DNA of 64,000 nucleotides. It comes from Methylobacter tundripaludum SV96. GTDB lineage: Bacteria > Pseudomonadota > Gammaproteobacteria > Methylococcales > Methylomonadaceae. Positions 9,181-17,932 of this stretch are shown here, one piece after another. The DNA is taken from NCBI RefSeq assembly GCF_000190755.2, contig NZ_JH109153.1, forward strand, positions 929,872 to 993,871. The letters are read 5' to 3'. Under the pieces are notes generated by a model. It ran no database searches. It was not told the DNA's origin and saw only the letters and a list, made by a program, of their open reading frames with translations. The position numbers and the translations under genes are program-made. Each line of letters opens with the position of its first letter. Positions within the stretch are counted from its first letter, which is position 1.

Positions 9181-12100
9181 CTACCTGTACTTAACCTCAA
9201 CAGCCTCGCTTCCCAACAACGCCCTCAATCGCGCAACCAATTCATCGGTTGGCTGGACGCGCCACTCATCACCCAACTGTAGACTCGCTTTTGCAACCTT
9301 TGACGTATAACTGATTCCCACAGGACAACCGCCGCCCTTAAAAGGCTCCAGAACCGCAATCAACTTCGTCACAAAGTCATGACCTTCGCTCTCATTGTCC
9401 GCCGCATGCCATACCAACTGAATACTTCTGGCATAAACCTCCCTGGCCTGCTCCATGCTGTAAAGCTTTTCTACCGTCAAGCGTAGCGTGCCCAAATAAT
9501 CGTCAACACCCAGCGCCCCTTCGGCAATCAACAGGCTGTCACGAGTAAAAATGCTCCGGTATTTATCATAAACTTCGCCAAATGCCGCGATTTCAAGCCT
9601 TCCGGTCCTATCATCAATCGTAGCAAAACCCATAACTTTACCGTTCTTGGTCTGACGGGTGCGCACTTCGACGACCAACCCGGCCGTTCGGGCTTCCATC
9701 TTCCTGCTTTTGGACCGCTCCACATTGGCCAACAGCGACTCTATGGTCCCGTTGGTAAATTGCCTTAACTCAGCCTCGTATTGGTTGATCGGATGCCCGG
9801 TCAAAAACAAACCCAGAACCAGCTTTTCCGCAGCCAGTCGCTCATTTTCAGACCACGGCTCAACCACGGTGTTATAAGCGTCTACATCATCCGCATTTTC
9901 GGCATTAACGGCCAAGCCGAACAAATCGTTCTGGCCTGTTTGCGCATTTTTTCCGTGCTGCTCGGCGACTTTTAAAACCGTCGGCAGCTCCGCCAAATGC
10001 CCGGCCCGGTTATCATCGAACTCATCGAAAGCCCCGGCGCGTATCAATGCTTCCAGCACCCGGCGATTGAATTTGCGTAAATCCACCCGCTTGCATAAAT
10101 CGTACAGGCCTGAAAACAGGCCGTTTGCTTCCCGCTCGACCAGCATTTCTTCAATCGCCGCCTCGCCCACGCCCTTTAGCGCGCCCAAACCGTAAACGAT
10201 ATGGCCCGCGTCGTTAACGGTGAATTTGTATTTGGAAACATTGATGGTGGGCGGACAGACTTCCAGCTTCATCTGTTTGCATTCTTCAATCAAAATCACC
10301 ACTTTATCGGTATTGTCCATATCGGCGGACATCACCGCCGCCATGAACTCAGGCTGATAATGGGCCTTCAGCCACGCGGTTTGGTAGGCGACCAGCGCGT
10401 AAGCGGCGGAATGCGATTTATTGAAACCGTACCCGGCAAATTTCTCCATCAAGTCGAACACGTAAGTGGCGATTTTTTCATCGACCTGATTTTCTATCGC
10501 ACCGGCGGTAAATTTATCCCGCTCCTTGGCCATTTCCTCCGGTTTTTTCTTACCCATCGCCCGGCGCAGCATGTCCGCTCCGCCCAGCGTGTACAGCGCC
10601 ATTTCCCGGGCGATCTGCATCACCTGTTCCTGATACAAAATAACGCCGTTGGTGGGCTTTAAAATAGGTTCCAGCAACGGGTGCGCGTACTCCGCCTTGG
10701 CCCCGTGCTTGACGTTAATGTAATCGTCCACCATGCCCGATTCCAAAGGTCCCGGACGGAACAGCGCCACCAGCGCGATAATGTCGTCGAAGCAATCGGG
10801 TTTGAGCTTTTTAATCAGCTCCTTCATGCCCCGCGATTCGAGCTGGAATACGGCGGTAGTCTGGGCGGCGGTTAACAGCTTGTAAGAATCCGGGTCATCC
10901 CGGGGAATGATCGTTATATCGACCAGCGGCTTGCCCAGTTGCTTGTGCTTGGCGTTAATGTCCTGCAATGCCCAATCGATAATGGTCAGCGTGCGCAGTC
11001 CCAAAAAGTCGAACTTGACTAGGCCGACCGCTTCGACGTCGTCCTTGTCGAACTGGGTGACCAGGTTATTGCCGTCCTGGTCGCAATACAGCGGCGTAAA
11101 ATCGGTCAACTTGGTCGGCGAAATCACCACGCCCCCGGCATGCTTTCCCGCATTCCTGGACGTGCCTTCCAGCGACAGCGCCATATCGATCAACGCCTTG
11201 ACTTCTTCCTCGGTATCGTAAAGTTGTTTCAGTTCAGGGCTGTCTTTTAGCGCTTTGGTCAGCGTCATGCCGATTTCAAACGGAACCAGCTTGGACAACC
11301 GGTCGACAAACCCGTAGCCGAAACCCAGCACCCGACCGACATCGCGAATCACCGCTTTCGCCGCCATCGAACCGTAGGTGATGATCTGCGCAACATGATC
11401 GCGGCCGTAATGACGGGCAACGTAATCGATCACTTCGTCCCGGCGGTCCATGCAGAAATCCACGTCAAAGTCGGGCATCGAAACCCGCTCGGGATTCAAG
11501 AACCGCTCGAACAGCAGATCGAATTCGATAGGATCGAGGTCGGTAATCTTAAGCGCGTAAGCCACCAACGACCCCGCACCCGAACCCCGGCCAGGACCTA
11601 CCGGAATCAAATTGTTTTTCGCCCACTGGATAAAGTCGGCAACAATCATGAAATAACCGGGAAACCCCATTTGGGTGATCATTTTCAGCTCGAAATCCAG
11701 GCGGTCATAATAAATGCGCCGGTTTTCCTCATCCGTGCCCTTGCCCACCGCCGGATAGTGCTGCAAACGCTCTTCCAGGCCTTTCATCGACTCCTCGGCC
11801 ATAAACTCGCCCAGATTCATGCCTTCGGGTACCGGAAAATCCGGCAGGAAATTCTTCCCCAGCGTCAGTTGTAAATTACAGCGTTTGGCAATCTCTACGG
11901 TGTTTTCCAGCGCCTCCGGTATATCGGCAAATAGCGCCTGCATCTCCTCGATGCTGCGTAAATATTGCTGATCGGTATAATCCTTGGGACGGCGCGTATC
12001 GTCCAACACCCGGCTCTGGTTGATGCAGACCCGCACTTCATGGGCCGCAAAGTCCTGTTGATAAACAAAACGCACATCGTTGGTCGCAACCACCGGCAAA

Positions 12101-12675
12101 CCGGTTGCCAGCGCCAGCTCGACGGCGGCGGCGATATAGCGCTCCTCTTCGGGCTTGCCGACCCGCTGTAATTCCAGGTAAAAACTTTGCTCGAACAACG
12201 CGCCCCAAAACTCCGCCAGCCGTTTCGCCGCATCATGGTTTTCGGCTAACAGCGCCTTGCCTATACATCCGCTCATCGCGCCGGACAATGCAATCAAGCC
12301 GTTATGATTGGCTTCTATCCACTCCTGCCTGAGCATCGGCACACCCTGATGCTGACCTTCCTGATAAGCTTTTGAAATCAATTCGGTCAGCGTGATGTAA
12401 CCGGCATGATTGTTGACCAGCAAGGTCAACCGGTACGGCGTAGCGGGATCTTCGGGATTAAAAACCAGCACATCGGAACCGGCTATCGCCTTGATGCCCT
12501 GCCCTAATGCCGCCTTATAAAACTTGACCAGCGAGAACAGGTTAGCGTGCTCGGTAACCGCAATCGCCGGCATATTCAACTCGGCCAGGCGCTTGACCAA
12601 GGGCTTGATTTTAACGATCCCGTCGACCAGAGAGAATTCGGTATGGAGTCTTAAATGGACAAAAGCTGGCTGCAT
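9181..12675 (-). CDS. dnaE: DNA polymerase III alpha subunit
   Basis: Replicative polymerase catalytic subunit, 1164 residues, normal for proteobacterial DnaE1. The N-terminal PHP domain begins FVHLRLHTEFSLVDG. The polymerase palm has PDFDVDFCMDRR with metal ligands Asp402 and Asp404, matching Asp401/Asp403 of E. coli. The GPGRGSGAGSLVAY nucleotide-binding segment lies near 360. The C-terminal part has the helix-hairpin-helix region and an OB fold (TAGLVVEVRTRQTKNGK). It has no 3'-5' exonuclease domain, as expected since DnaQ supplies proofreading. Start chosen at the ATG giving the standard MQPAFVHLRLHTEFS beginning; no strong ribosome-binding site is visible. Confidence 0.95.
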   Translation of the reverse strand: MQPAFVHLRLHTEFSLVDGIVKIKPLVKRLAELNMPAIAVTEHANLFSLVKFYKAALGQGIKAIAGSDVLVFNPEDPATPYRLTLLVNNHAGYITLTELISKAYQEGQHQGVPMLRQEWIEANHNGLIALSGAMSGCIGKALLAENHDAAKRLAEFWGALFEQSFYLELQRVGKPEEERYIAAAVELALATGLPVVATNDVRFVYQQDFAAHEVRVCINQSRVLDDTRRPKDYTDQQYLRSIEEMQALFADIPEALENTVEIAKRCNLQLTLGKNFLPDFPVPEGMNLGEFMAEESMKGLEERLQHYPAVGKGTDEENRRIYYDRLDFELKMITQMGFPGYFMIVADFIQWAKNNLIPVGPGRGSGAGSLVAYALKITDLDPIEFDLLFERFLNPERVSMPDFDVDFCMDRRDEVIDYVARHYGRDHVAQIITYGSMAAKAVIRDVGRVLGFGYGFVDRLSKLVPFEIGMTLTKALKDSPELKQLYDTEEEVKALIDMALSLEGTSRNAGKHAGGVVISPTKLTDFTPLYCDQDGNNLVTQFDKDDVEAVGLVKFDFLGLRTLTIIDWALQDINAKHKQLGKPLVDITIIPRDDPDSYKLLTAAQTTAVFQLESRGMKELIKKLKPDCFDDIIALVALFRPGPLESGMVDDYINVKHGAKAEYAHPLLEPILKPTNGVILYQEQVMQIAREMALYTLGGADMLRRAMGKKKPEEMAKERDKFTAGAIENQVDEKIATYVFDLMEKFAGYGFNKSHSAAYALVAYQTAWLKAHYQPEFMAAVMSADMDNTDKVVILIEECKQMKLEVCPPTINVSKYKFTVNDAGHIVYGLGALKGVGEAAIEEMLVEREANGLFSGLYDLCKRVDLRKFNRRVLEALIRAGAFDEFDDNRAGHLAELPTVLKVAEQHGKNAQTGQNDLFGLAVNAENADDVDAYNTVVEPWSENERLAAEKLVLGLFLTGHPINQYEAELRQFTNGTIESLLANVERSKSRKMEARTAGLVVEVRTRQTKNGKVMGFATIDDRTGRLEIAAFGEVYDKYRSIFTRDSLLIAEGALGVDDYLGTLRLTVEKLYSMEQAREVYARSIQLVWHAADNESEGHDFVTKLIAVLEPFKGGGCPVGISYTSKVAKASLQLGDEWRVQPTDELVARLRALLGSEAVEVKYR

Positions 12676-12975
12676 GGGGGATTAGAAAGTTGATTCAGAT
12701 TTACTATTATGCCGGATAGGCTATTTTACCCCGTCCGCACGCTTTCGTGTGACCAACATAATGACAATCACAAAACAATTAACCCAGCCCTCCACTAGGT
12801 ATTATTACTTATTGATTGAAAGACTTGATTTCTCTATCCTACAAAAAGTAATATAAAACTTACGTAAAGTAGTACAAAGCCTACGGCCGGCAACACAAAT
12901 CCAGCTGTTTTTTAGGCTTCCCGCGTTTTGCAAGTAGGGTGTTATTTAAACAAAATCACCACAGAGGGAACAACC
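12676..12975. other. intergenic region upstream of the first host-attachment gene
   Basis: The 300 bp between the dnaE start and the first Host_attach gene hold no convincing gene. The stretch from about 12797 (TATTATTACTTATTG) to 12975 is a diverged copy of the DNA before the second Host_attach gene at 16549-16688. Shared blocks include ATTTCTCTATCCTA, TTTTTTAGG and TTTAAACAAAATC. The paralogs were therefore copied with their control region. Confidence 0.6.
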
Positions 12976-13419
12976 ATGAAATTAACCTGGATACTCGTTG
13001 CGGATAGCACTCGCGCACGCATTTTTACTGCTGACACCCCCTCGTCCCCCCTAGAGGAAATCGAAGATTTTTCTCATACCGAAGGTCGTTTACATGACCG
13101 GGAAATAACCTCCGGCCTGCCGGGAAAGATCAAAAGCGCCGGTGCGGGCGGACACACCTTTGAGCAACCCACCGACCCGAAAAAGCACGAAGCCGACGTT
13201 TTTGCTCATCGCCTCGCCCAATACCTGGAAGACGCGCACAACGCACACCGTTTTGGCCAACTGCTGATTGTTGCCGGCCCCTCTTTCCTCGGTTTGCTAC
13301 GTAACCAATTGCCGGAACAGATTAAAAAGCTGGTTCGTTTCGAGCTCGACAAAGACATCACCCTGTTGAGCGCCGCCGATATTCGCCAACATCTCCCCCA
13401 ATATTTGCCGAATCTTTGA
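12976..13419 (+). CDS. Host_attach-family protein, copy 1
   Basis: Small soluble protein of 147 residues from the 'host attachment protein' (Host_attach) family, recognised by the start TWILVADSTRARIF, the EGRLHDREIT and FEQPTDPKKHEAD segments, and IVAGPSFLGLLRNQLP. The family name comes from a plant-associated bacterium; no enzyme activity is established. Related proteins have been linked to a release-factor-like fold, so a ribosome or RNA role is possible. Start set at 12976, where ATG follows AGAGGG at good spacing. A TTG 48 bp upstream would add 16 residues not typical of the family. A paralog at 16689 is about 87% identical. Confidence 0.82.
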   Translation: MKLTWILVADSTRARIFTADTPSSPLEEIEDFSHTEGRLHDREITSGLPGKIKSAGAGGHTFEQPTDPKKHEADVFAHRLAQYLEDAHNAHRFGQLLIVAGPSFLGLLRNQLPEQIKKLVRFELDKDITLLSAADIRQHLPQYLPNL

Positions 13420-13537
13420 TAAAAACCCTCAATTAATTTAATTCTGAAAAATGCAGGCTATCACCTACATTGGCCCCTATTATGAAGAAAACCATTAATT
13501 AGAGGCTCCCATTAAATATCTTTTCAGCAACGCCTAT

Positions 13538-16156
13538 ATGACCTCAATACTGGGGACTGCGGCTATCTTGTTTGTTCTAGAAGAACTCCAGTTTATTTTC
13601 GGGGGCTCGCCACCGCTATTGCTCTTTTTGGTCGTCATCGCCTCCGCCGCTTGGTACGGCGGGACAAAAGCCGGTCTTTTCACTACAGTGTTGAGTGCGG
13701 TAACAAGTGTTTATTTCTTAACAGAACCTTACAACTCCTTTTATATCGCCAGACCCAGCGAAATGCTGCGCATCGCGACTTTGGTTGGCATAGGCACCGT
13801 ATGTACCTTGGTCATTGCTCGTTTGCACGACCAGGAAAAACGGGCATTACATACGGTCATGGATCGAGAGGAGCAACTTAAAAAGGAAATCGCCAGGCGC
13901 AATCGAACCCAGGCAGAGCGGAATCTATATGTCTCACTGGCTAAAAGCAGCACCGAGTTTATCGGTATGTGCGATACCCAGCTGGAACCTTTCTTTGTTA
14001 ACGATGCCGGACTGCAGCTGGTAGGTCTTGATAGCCTAGAACAGGCTCTTAAAACCCCCGTCAAAGACTTCTTTTTTCCGGAAGACCAGGCATTTATCAT
14101 GGATGAATTCTTTCCTACGGTATTACGGGACAGTCGTGCCGAGATTGAAATCCGCTTCCGGCACTTCAAAACCGGGGAAGTGCTGTGGATGATCTTCAAC
14201 GTCTTCGCCCTGAAGGACTTACACGACAACATAGTCGGATTCGGCACAGTGAGTACCAACATCACTGAGCACAAGCAAATCGAAGAGGCTTTGCGCGAGA
14301 GCCAGAGGGACCTGAACCACGCCCAGGCAGTCGCTCATATCGGCAACTGGCGAATGGACATCCGCAATAATATATTGGAATGGTCTGACGAAAATTTTCG
14401 AATCTTTGGCACACCTAAAGGCACGCCTTTAACCTATCAATCATTTCTGGATATTGTCCACCCGGCAGACCGGCAATTAGTCGATACGACATGGCAACAA
14501 GCGCTTACCGGCATGCCCTACGATATTGAACATCGGCTTATAGTGGACAAAAAAGTCAAATGGGTGCGTGAACTGGCTGAGCTCGAATTTGACAAGCATG
14601 GAGTGCTGCTCGGCGGTTTCGGAACCACCGAAGATATTACCGACATCAAAAGCACTCAGGAAGCATTACAGTATGAACGAGCCTTCCTCAGACAAATAAT
14701 CGATGCGGTACCCAGTATGATCTTTGTCAAAGACCGGGAAGGACGGTTCATGTTAAGTAATGAGGCTTTGGCCCAGTGCTATGGCACAAGCCCTGAAAGT
14801 CTGACAGGATTGACCGACGAAAATTTCAATCCCAACGCGGACGAAGTGACTCACTTCTATCAAAATGACCTCGACGTCATAAGAACCGGTAAACCAAAAC
14901 TCATTCCGGAGGAAAAAGTCACACATGCCGATGGTTCCGTACACTGGTACAGCACCGTCAAGATTCCGTTGTGCGACACCGACAATAGTTGCAGCAAACT
15001 GCTGGGCGTGGCAACCGACATTACCGAACGCAAGCACGCCGAGGAAACGCTACGCCTGATGGATCGCCGTAAAGACGAATTTCTGGCGATGCTGGCCCAC
15101 GAACTCCGCAATCCGCTGGCGCCCATCCGCAATGCCGTGCGGCTGCTAAAAATGCAGGAAGCGACCGATCCCAAGCTGACATTGAGCTGCAATATCATCG
15201 ACCGCCAAGTAACTCATATGACTCGGCTGCTCGATGACCTGCTGGATATGGCTCGCATCATGCAAGGTAAAATCAGGTTGAAAATCGAGCATTTCGAGCT
15301 TACCGATATTGTCAATAATGCGATAGAAACCAGTCGCCCCCTGCTCGAATCGCGTAAGCAGGAGCTGATCATTTCACAAACCATGACGCCGCAATGGCTC
15401 GAAGGCGATCATGTCCGGTTGGCGCAAGTGCTGTCCAACCTGTTGAATAACGCCGCCAAATATACCGGTGAGGGCGGCAAAATCATGTTGAGCGTGATGC
15501 GGAAAGGCTCCGATGCCGTCATCGAGATCAAGGATACCGGCATCGGCATCTCCCCTGATATTCTGCCTCAAATCTTCGATCTCTTCACTCAGGCAGACCA
15601 TACCCTGGCTCATTCTCAGGGCGGGCTGGGCATTGGATTGACGCTGGTGCGTCAGCTGGTAGAAATACATGGCGGCACGGTCACCGCAGCGAGCGAAGGT
15701 ATCGGACAAGGCAGCACATTTACCGTGCGGCTGCCCGCATTACCGATGGATTCATCTGCTGCCGAATCCGCGCGGACCGAATCCGTATTACCGACGTCTA
15801 AATTCCGCATTCTGGTTGTGGATGACTATGCTGATGCGGCCGAAAGTCTGATGATGCTGTTGCAAGCGAAAGGGCATGAAGTCGAAATAGCCGATTGCGG
15901 CATAAAAGCAATAGAGCAGGCGCAAGTTTTCCACCCGCAGGTTGTGCTGCTCGATATTGGTCTCCCCGATCTGGATGGTTATGAGGTCGCCAAACGGCTA
16001 CGCGCATTGCCTGAGACTCGGGATGCGACCCTGATCGCCTTAACCGGTTATGGACAATCTGAAGACCATAATCGCTCACAATCGGCAGGATTCGACCATC
16101 ACTTGCTCAAGCCGTTGAATTTTGATGAATTATCAGCCTTACTGACATCGTCATAA
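13538..16156 (+). CDS. hybrid sensor histidine kinase (DUF4118, three PAS, HisKA, HATPase, receiver)
   Basis: Membrane hybrid kinase of 872 residues. An N-terminal KdpD-like DUF4118 segment with about four membrane helices (1-95, including AAWYGGTKAGLFTT) is followed by a short coiled coil and three PAS domains (about 120-245, 260-375 and 385-500, each closing with TDITE-like ends). HisKA has FLAMLAHELRNPLAP with the phosphorylated His, and the HATPase has NLLNNAAKYT, DTGIGI and GGLGIGL. A C-terminal receiver has VVDDYADA and acceptor Asp in LLDIGLPDLDG. There is no DNA-binding output, so it likely signals through a phosphorelay or protein contact. It sits between two Host_attach paralogs. 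The start may be earlier, at ATT 13511 behind AGAGG. Confidence 0.88.
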   Translation: MTSILGTAAILFVLEELQFIFGGSPPLLLFLVVIASAAWYGGTKAGLFTTVLSAVTSVYFLTEPYNSFYIARPSEMLRIATLVGIGTVCTLVIARLHDQEKRALHTVMDREEQLKKEIARRNRTQAERNLYVSLAKSSTEFIGMCDTQLEPFFVNDAGLQLVGLDSLEQALKTPVKDFFFPEDQAFIMDEFFPTVLRDSRAEIEIRFRHFKTGEVLWMIFNVFALKDLHDNIVGFGTVSTNITEHKQIEEALRESQRDLNHAQAVAHIGNWRMDIRNNILEWSDENFRIFGTPKGTPLTYQSFLDIVHPADRQLVDTTWQQALTGMPYDIEHRLIVDKKVKWVRELAELEFDKHGVLLGGFGTTEDITDIKSTQEALQYERAFLRQIIDAVPSMIFVKDREGRFMLSNEALAQCYGTSPESLTGLTDENFNPNADEVTHFYQNDLDVIRTGKPKLIPEEKVTHADGSVHWYSTVKIPLCDTDNSCSKLLGVATDITERKHAEETLRLMDRRKDEFLAMLAHELRNPLAPIRNAVRLLKMQEATDPKLTLSCNIIDRQVTHMTRLLDDLLDMARIMQGKIRLKIEHFELTDIVNNAIETSRPLLESRKQELIISQTMTPQWLEGDHVRLAQVLSNLLNNAAKYTGEGGKIMLSVMRKGSDAVIEIKDTGIGISPDILPQIFDLFTQADHTLAHSQGGLGIGLTLVRQLVEIHGGTVTAASEGIGQGSTFTVRLPALPMDSSAAESARTESVLPTSKFRILVVDDYADAAESLMMLLQAKGHEVEIADCGIKAIEQAQVFHPQVVLLDIGLPDLDGYEVAKRLRALPETRDATLIALTGYGQSEDHNRSQSAGFDHHLLKPLNFDELSALLTSS

Positions 16157-16220
16157 AGCCGATTCCCCATCGGTCTGAAGCATTTCATGTTGCTAACCGA
16201 TTGTTAATCATGCATCCAAT

Positions 16221-16429
16221 AGTTATTCACAAAACCTGGGGATAACTCTGTGGATTGATTGTTCTGCTTGTCGCTTACTTGCGGTTTTTATTAGTGTTTT
16301 GTTAAATTGTACAAAAACTTAACAAATCCATAATTTTACAGACTATCAATGACTTACAGCTGCTTATCGGACCTTATACCGCTCATTCAAAAGCATCGCT
16401 AAGTCACTGATTGTTTCTGTGTGCAAATG
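16221..16429. repeat. 209-bp direct repeat with DnaA-box-like sites, copy A
   Basis: Near-identical to 17202-17409 along its whole length, and the two copies bracket the second Host_attach gene. It starts with TTATTCACA (16223-16231, a perfect DnaA box), a one-mismatch box TGGGGATAA (16237-16245) and TGTGGATTG (16249-16257). AT-rich DNA with TTGTTAAATTGTACAAAAA follows. No reading frame is conserved between the copies. Function unknown. Confidence 0.85.
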
Positions 16430-16548
16430 TTAAATGCACTTGTCAAAAACCAATTAATCAATGCCTTCGATGTATACCCGCACCCTTTTACGGACAGGCC
16501 GCTTTCTTTATACGTAAGACTAAAATAATGCCCCTACAGGCCTCACCC

Positions 16549-16688
16549 GCTTGGTATTACTACTTATTGCTTGAGGGGCTTTATTTCTCTATCCTATAGT
16601 CAGCAGTACAAAACCGGATGTTTTTTAGGTTTAACGGTTTTTGAAAATACTATGTCATTTAAACAAAATCGCCGCAGAGGGAACAATC
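16549..16688 (+). repeat. control region of the second Host_attach gene, duplicate of 12797-12975
   Basis: Shares ordered blocks with the DNA before the first Host_attach gene: TATTACTACTTATTG, TTTCTCTATCCTA, GTACAAA, TTTTTTAGG, CATTTAAACAAAATC and the ribosome-binding segment GCAGAGGGAACAA. The conserved 5' block probably contains promoter or regulator contacts kept in both copies. No standard factor site was recognised. Confidence 0.6.
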
Positions 16689-17132
16689 ATGAAATTAACC
16701 TGGATACTCGTTGCCGATAATACCCGTGCTCGCATTTTTACTGCCGACGCGCCCTCTTCCCCTTTAGAGGAAATCGAAGGCTTTTCTCATGCCGAAGGTC
16801 GTTTACATGACCGGGAAATAACCTCCGACCTGCCGGGAAGGATCAAAAGCGTCGGTGGAGGCGGACACGCTTTTGAACAACCTACCGATCCGAAAAAACA
16901 CGAAGCGGACAATTTTGCGCATCGCGTCGCCCAATATCTGGAAGACGCGCATAACGCCAACCGTTTTGACCAACTGCTGATTGTTGCCGGCCCCTCTTTT
17001 CTCGGTTTGCTGCGCAACCATCTGCCGGAACAGATTAAAAAGCTGGTTCGTTTCGAGCTCGATAAAGAAATCACCATGTTGAGTACCGCCGAAATTCGCC
17101 AACACCTGCCCCAATATTTGCCGAATTTTTAA
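16689..17132 (+). CDS. Host_attach-family protein, copy 2
   Basis: Paralog of the gene at 12976, also 147 residues. By direct comparison 19 positions differ, about 87% identity, with no gaps. All family segments are kept (TWILVAD, EGRLHDREIT, FEQPTDPKKHEAD, VAGPSFLGLL). Changes are mostly conservative, which suggests both copies are functional rather than one decaying. ATG 16689 follows AGAGGGAACAATC. The gene with its upstream DNA is bracketed by 209-bp direct repeats, so it looks like the product of segmental duplication rather than transposition; no transposase is present. Confidence 0.82.
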   Translation: MKLTWILVADNTRARIFTADAPSSPLEEIEGFSHAEGRLHDREITSDLPGRIKSVGGGGHAFEQPTDPKKHEADNFAHRVAQYLEDAHNANRFDQLLIVAGPSFLGLLRNHLPEQIKKLVRFELDKEITMLSTAEIRQHLPQYLPNF

Positions 17133-17201
17133 TAAGCCTTCTCGTTTCTACTCGCAGAAGCGCTATTTCACACCAAAATATAGCGGTTACCCTGCACTCA
17201 A

Positions 17202-17409
17202 AGTTATTCACAAAACCTGTGGATAACTCTGTGGATTGATTGTTTTATTTACCGCTTAGCTGCGGTTATTATTAGTGTTTTGTTAAATTGTACAAAAACT
17301 CAACAAATCAATAATTTTATCAACTATCAATAACTTACAGTCAGTTATCGAACTTTAAACGGCACATTTAAAGGCTCCGCTAAGTTATTGATTGTTGCTG
17401 TGTGCAAAT
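17202..17409. repeat. 208-bp direct repeat with DnaA-box-like sites, copy B
   Basis: Second copy of 16221-16429. This copy has two perfect TTATNCACA boxes facing each other, TTATTCACA (17204-17212) and TGTGGATAA (17218-17226), then TGTGGATTG (17230-17238), followed by AT-rich DNA. That layout resembles part of a replication origin or a DnaA-titration site, but no dnaA, dnaN, gidA or parAB gene is nearby. Purpose undetermined. Confidence 0.85.
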
Positions 17410-17410
17410 A

Positions 17411-17480
17411 CTATTGAATCAAAACTATTCCCCCCTCCCAGCGCCAAAATTTGCTGCTTAAGAGCCGTAGAATGTGGTGA
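17411..17480. repeat. 70-bp diverged direct repeat (partner at 18361-18430)
   Basis: CTATTGAATCAAAACTATTC at the start of this block recurs at 18361 as CTATTGAATCAAAACCATTC, and similarity continues through the CCCCCxTCCCA and CAAAAT parts to GCCGTAG. No coding frame is kept. It follows immediately after repeat copy B, adding to the repeat-rich nature of 16.2-18.6 kb. Confidence 0.65.
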
Positions 17481-17715
17481 ATTCGCGAACCGCACCAATC
17501 GTGTCATTCGCCAGCCGAAACATTCGGGAGATCAATGCTCCCCAATGCTTTGAAGAATTTCACGTTCAAGATAAATAGGGGAGCTGGAGTAGGGCCAATT
17601 CACCACTTGCCGAACCCGGCCATGCTTCGCTGGATTCAATGACTGTAATGGCAATGTTTTTAGATGTCCCGCTCGCGCGGATTTGATGTTCCCGTGGCGG
17701 TTGCCGGATGGTTCG

Positions 17716-17796
17716 CTAATTTCCAAACTCAAGTTTGGAAATTAGGATTTGGAAGCAAGAACTCTTCAGGGTTCCCAATCTCCCAATTGGGAACCC
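17716..17796. repeat. two adjacent perfect palindromes
   Basis: Palindrome 1: 14-bp arms 17716-17729 and 17732-17745 (CTAATTTCCAAACT and its complement) with a 2-base centre. Palindrome 2: 11-bp arms 17769-17779 and 17786-17796 (GGGTTCCCAAT and its complement). The second resembles the TTCCCAAGCT units at 21.2 kb and belongs to the same style of REP-like element. Between Host_attach copy 2 and the small lysine-rich gene there is otherwise no convincing gene. Confidence 0.8.
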
Positions 17797-17827
17797 GCAG
17801 AATTATATTAAATTTTCGTTAAATTTA

Positions 17828-17932
17828 TTAACTCTTAGCATCTTTCTTGGATTTCTTTACAGCCTTCTTTTCTTTCGGACTCAGAGCCGGTTTTTTCTTG
17901 TCTTCTTTATTGCTTTTTTGTTCTTTGCTCAT
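17828..17932 (-). CDS. 34-residue lysine-rich small protein
   Basis: Short gene encoding a very basic, hydrophilic peptide that begins MSKEQKSNKEDKKKPALSPK and continues with KEKKAVKKSKK. Translation signals are good: GGAG lies 8 bases before the ATG. Similar tiny proteins starting MSKxQKSNKE and containing TPKEKKAAK are, as I recall, widespread unannotated or hypothetical genes in beta- and gammaproteobacteria. That conservation is why I call it real despite the length. Function is unknown; lysine richness suggests binding to nucleic acid or the ribosome. It stands alone between repeat-laden gaps. Confidence 0.65.
   Translation of the reverse strand: MSKEQKSNKEDKKKPALSPKEKKAVKKSKKDAKS

Noticed and set aside
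16221-17409. Calling this region the chromosomal origin oriC
   Set aside because: DnaA-box-like sites are present but few, and dnaA, dnaN, rpmH, gidA or parAB are not nearby; kept as a finding only.
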